A stretch of 64,000 nucleotides of DNA from positions 310,001-374,000 of the forward strand of contig NZ_WBJX01000002.1 in the NCBI RefSeq assembly GCF_008831075.1, given 5' to 3'. The notes beneath the pieces were generated by a model, which was given only the letters and a program-made list of their open reading frames with translations, was not told the DNA's origin and ran no database searches. This document shows positions 62,532-64,000 of the stretch, piece after piece. Source of the stretch: Pseudoclavibacter terrae (lineage in GTDB: Bacteria; Actinomycetota; Actinomycetes; Actinomycetales; Microbacteriaceae). Each line of letters starts with the position of its first letter. The stretch's first letter is position 1. A program made the translations under genes and the position numbers.

Positions 62532-64000
62532 TTGCCTTCAGCAGACTCGTTCGCCCACCTTCACGTCCACAGCGAGTACTCGATGCTCGATGGAGCGGCC
62601 CGGATCGGCGAACTCATGAAGGCCGCCGTCGAGCAGGGCATGCCGGCCGTGGCGATGACCGACCACGGGAATGTGTTCGGGGCGTACGAGTTCGCGAAGG
62701 CCGCGAAAGAGCACGGCATCAAGCCGATCATCGGTACCGAGGCGTACCTGACTCCGGGAACGCACCGCGGCGACCGCACTCGCGTGAAGTGGGGCAACGG
62801 CGGGGGAGACGACGTCTCCGGCTCCGGTGCCTACACGCACATCACGATGCTCAGCGAGACGACGCAGGGCATGCACAACCTCTTCCGCCTCTCCAGCCGG
62901 GCCTCCATGGAGGGGTACTACTTCAAGCCGCGCATGGACCGCGAGCTGCTCAACACGTACTCGAAGGGGCTCATCGCGACGACCGGATGCCCCTCAGGGG
63001 AGGTGCAGACGCGGCTTCGGCTCGGGCAGTACAACGAGGCGCGTGCGGCAGCCGCCGAGTTCCGCGACATCTTCGGGGCGGAGAACTACTTCTGCGAGAT
63101 CATGGACCACGGCATCGACATCGAGCGCCGCGTCATGCCGGACCTGCTGAAGCTTGCCAAGGACCTCGGCCTTCCCCTGGTCGCGACCAACGACCTGCAC
63201 TACACGCACTCCCACGACGCGGACAGCCACTCCGCGCTCCTGTGCGTGCAATCCGGGTCGACGATGGACGACCCGAACCGGTTCCAGTTCTCCGGCACCG
63301 GCTACTACCTGAAGTCGGCAGCCGAGATGCGAGCCATCTTCCGCGATCACCCTGAGGCGTGCGACAACACGCTGCTGATCGCCGAACGCTGCTCAGCCGA
63401 GTTCGACGAGAACGCGAACTACATGCCCCGCTTCCCCGTGCCGGAGGGGGAGACGGAGAGCACCTGGTTCATCAAGGAGATCGACGCGGGTCTCGACAAG
63501 CGGTACCCGGCCGGGGTCCCGAGCGACGTCCGCAAGCAGGCGGACTACGAGATCGGCGTCATCAACCAGATGGGCTTCCCGGGGTACTTCCTGGTCGTCG
63601 CCGACTTCATCAACTGGGCGAAGGACAACGGCATCCGCGTCGGGCCAGGTCGCGGTTCCGGTGCAGGGTCCATGGTGGCGTACGCCATGGGCATCACCGA
63701 CCTCGACCCGCTGCGGCACGGCCTCATCTTCGAGCGCTTCCTCAACCCGGACCGAGTCTCGATGCCCGACTTCGACGTCGACTTCGATGATCGCCGCAGG
63801 TCGGAGGTCATCCGGTACGTCACCGAGAAGTACGGCTCGGAGCGCGTCGCCCAGATCGTCACCTACGGCACGATCAAGGCCAAGCAGGCGCTCAAGGATG
63901 CCTCGCGCGTGCTCGGATACCCGTTCTCGATGGGCGACCAGCTCACGAAGGCCATGCCTCCAGCCGTCATGGGCAAGGACATCCCCCTCAGCGGGATCTT
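62532..64000 (+). CDS. dnaE: DNA polymerase III alpha subunit DnaE, 3' end outside window
   Basis: The frame stays open to the last base, so only the first 489 residues or so are visible. The N-terminal PHP domain has [27 protein letters not shown] and [14 protein letters not shown]. The polymerase part begins later, with [18 protein letters not shown] and [10 protein letters not shown], where Asp413 and Asp415 match the first catalytic aspartates of DnaE. It is the main replicative polymerase. The start is TTG 62532, with GGAGAG a few bases ahead; no ATG or GTG fits the family N-terminus in front of HLHVHSEYS. Confidence 0.95.
   Translation, partial: MPSADSFAHLHVHSEYSMLDGAARIGELMKAAVEQGMPAVAMTDHGNVFGAYEFAKAAKEHGIKPIIGTEAYLTPGTHRGDRTRVKWGNGGGDDVSGSGAYTHITMLSETTQGMHNLFRLSSRASMEGYYFKPRMDRELLNTYSKGLIATTGCPSGEVQTRLRLGQYNEARAAAAEFRDIFGAENYFCEIMDHGIDIERRVMPDLLKLAKDLGLPLVATNDLHYTHSHDADSHSALLCVQSGSTMDDPNRFQFSGTGYYLKSAAEMRAIFRDHPEACDNTLLIAERCSAEFDENANYMPRFPVPEGETESTWFIKEIDAGLDKRYPAGVPSDVRKQADYEIGVINQMGFPGYFLVVADFINWAKDNGIRVGPGRGSGAGSMVAYAMGITDLDPLRHGLIFERFLNPDRVSMPDFDVDFDDRRRSEVIRYVTEKYGSERVAQIVTYGTIKAKQALKDASRVLGYPFSMGDQLTKAMPPAVMGKDIPLSGI

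Overview
The window is strongly GC-rich, gene-dense DNA from an actinobacterium, most probably a member of the Microbacteriaceae (inference). Supporting signs are a dcw cell-wall/division cluster with no ftsA but with sepF, yggT and divIVA downstream of ftsZ; a mycothione reductase; a PknL-type kinase next to a class II DAHP synthase; a GarA/OdhI-like FHA protein next to MerR-type regulators; and a MurE lacking the usual meso-diaminopimelate motif, which fits the B-type peptidoglycan of this family. I found no rRNA, tRNA, CRISPR array, insertion sequence or prophage. No stretch longer than 300 bases lacks a gene.

Layout. 1-2113: the 3' part of a large LuxR-type (LAL) regulator. 2110-6775 (minus): a compact oleA-oleBC-oleD operon for head-to-head long-chain olefin synthesis, with OleB and OleC fused in one protein. 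6886-9793: a bacterial eRF1-like (baeRF) protein and a CPA1 Na+/H+ antiporter sharing a terminator. 9987-23153: an accessory metabolic island with two flavin-dependent monooxygenases, a MarR-HhH fusion regulator divergent from a dioxygenase/esterase pair that resembles quinone-response (Mhq) modules, a complete oligopeptide-type ABC importer, a large FAD/NAD(P)-binding protein and a DUF1684 protein. 23239-28277: S4 RNA-binding protein, CDP-alcohol phosphatidyltransferase, DUF3097, FHA protein, FtsR-like MerR, a second MerR and an orphan ParA ATPase. 28355-36491: pyruvate carboxylase, mycothione reductase, peptide deformylase, long-chain acyl-CoA ligase and acyltransferase. 36650-42444: DAHP synthase, PknL-type kinase, an Rv2175c-like HTH protein, polyprenyl synthase and a DUF3040 protein. 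42712-62455: mraZ-rsmH-ftsL-ftsI-murE-murF-mraY-murD-ftsW-murG-murC-ftsQ-ftsZ-yggS-sepF-yggT-divIVA-lspA-rluD. 62532-64000: the 5' part of dnaE.

How it works together. The right half is the core machinery for lipid II synthesis (MurC-G, MraY) and septation (FtsL/I/W/Q/Z, SepF, DivIVA), largely one co-oriented run with many ATGA/GTGA start-stop overlaps. Ser/Thr phosphorylation (PknL-type kinase, FHA protein) and an FtsR-like MerR protein lie 15-30 kb upstream and are plausible controllers of this machinery. The left half is accessory: olefin production and an uptake-plus-oxidation island for an unknown organic substrate.

The most interesting non-genic signals are a 16-unit heptamer tandem array (38143-38254), a duplicated palindromic module before ftsZ, MraZ-like box doublets in both orientations around mraZ, twin repeats before divIVA, and an inverted repeat on a -10-like hexamer before dnaE. 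I found no wholly new multi-gene system that I can defend. The closest candidates are the 9987-23153 island and the olefin operon with its divergent baeRF gene.
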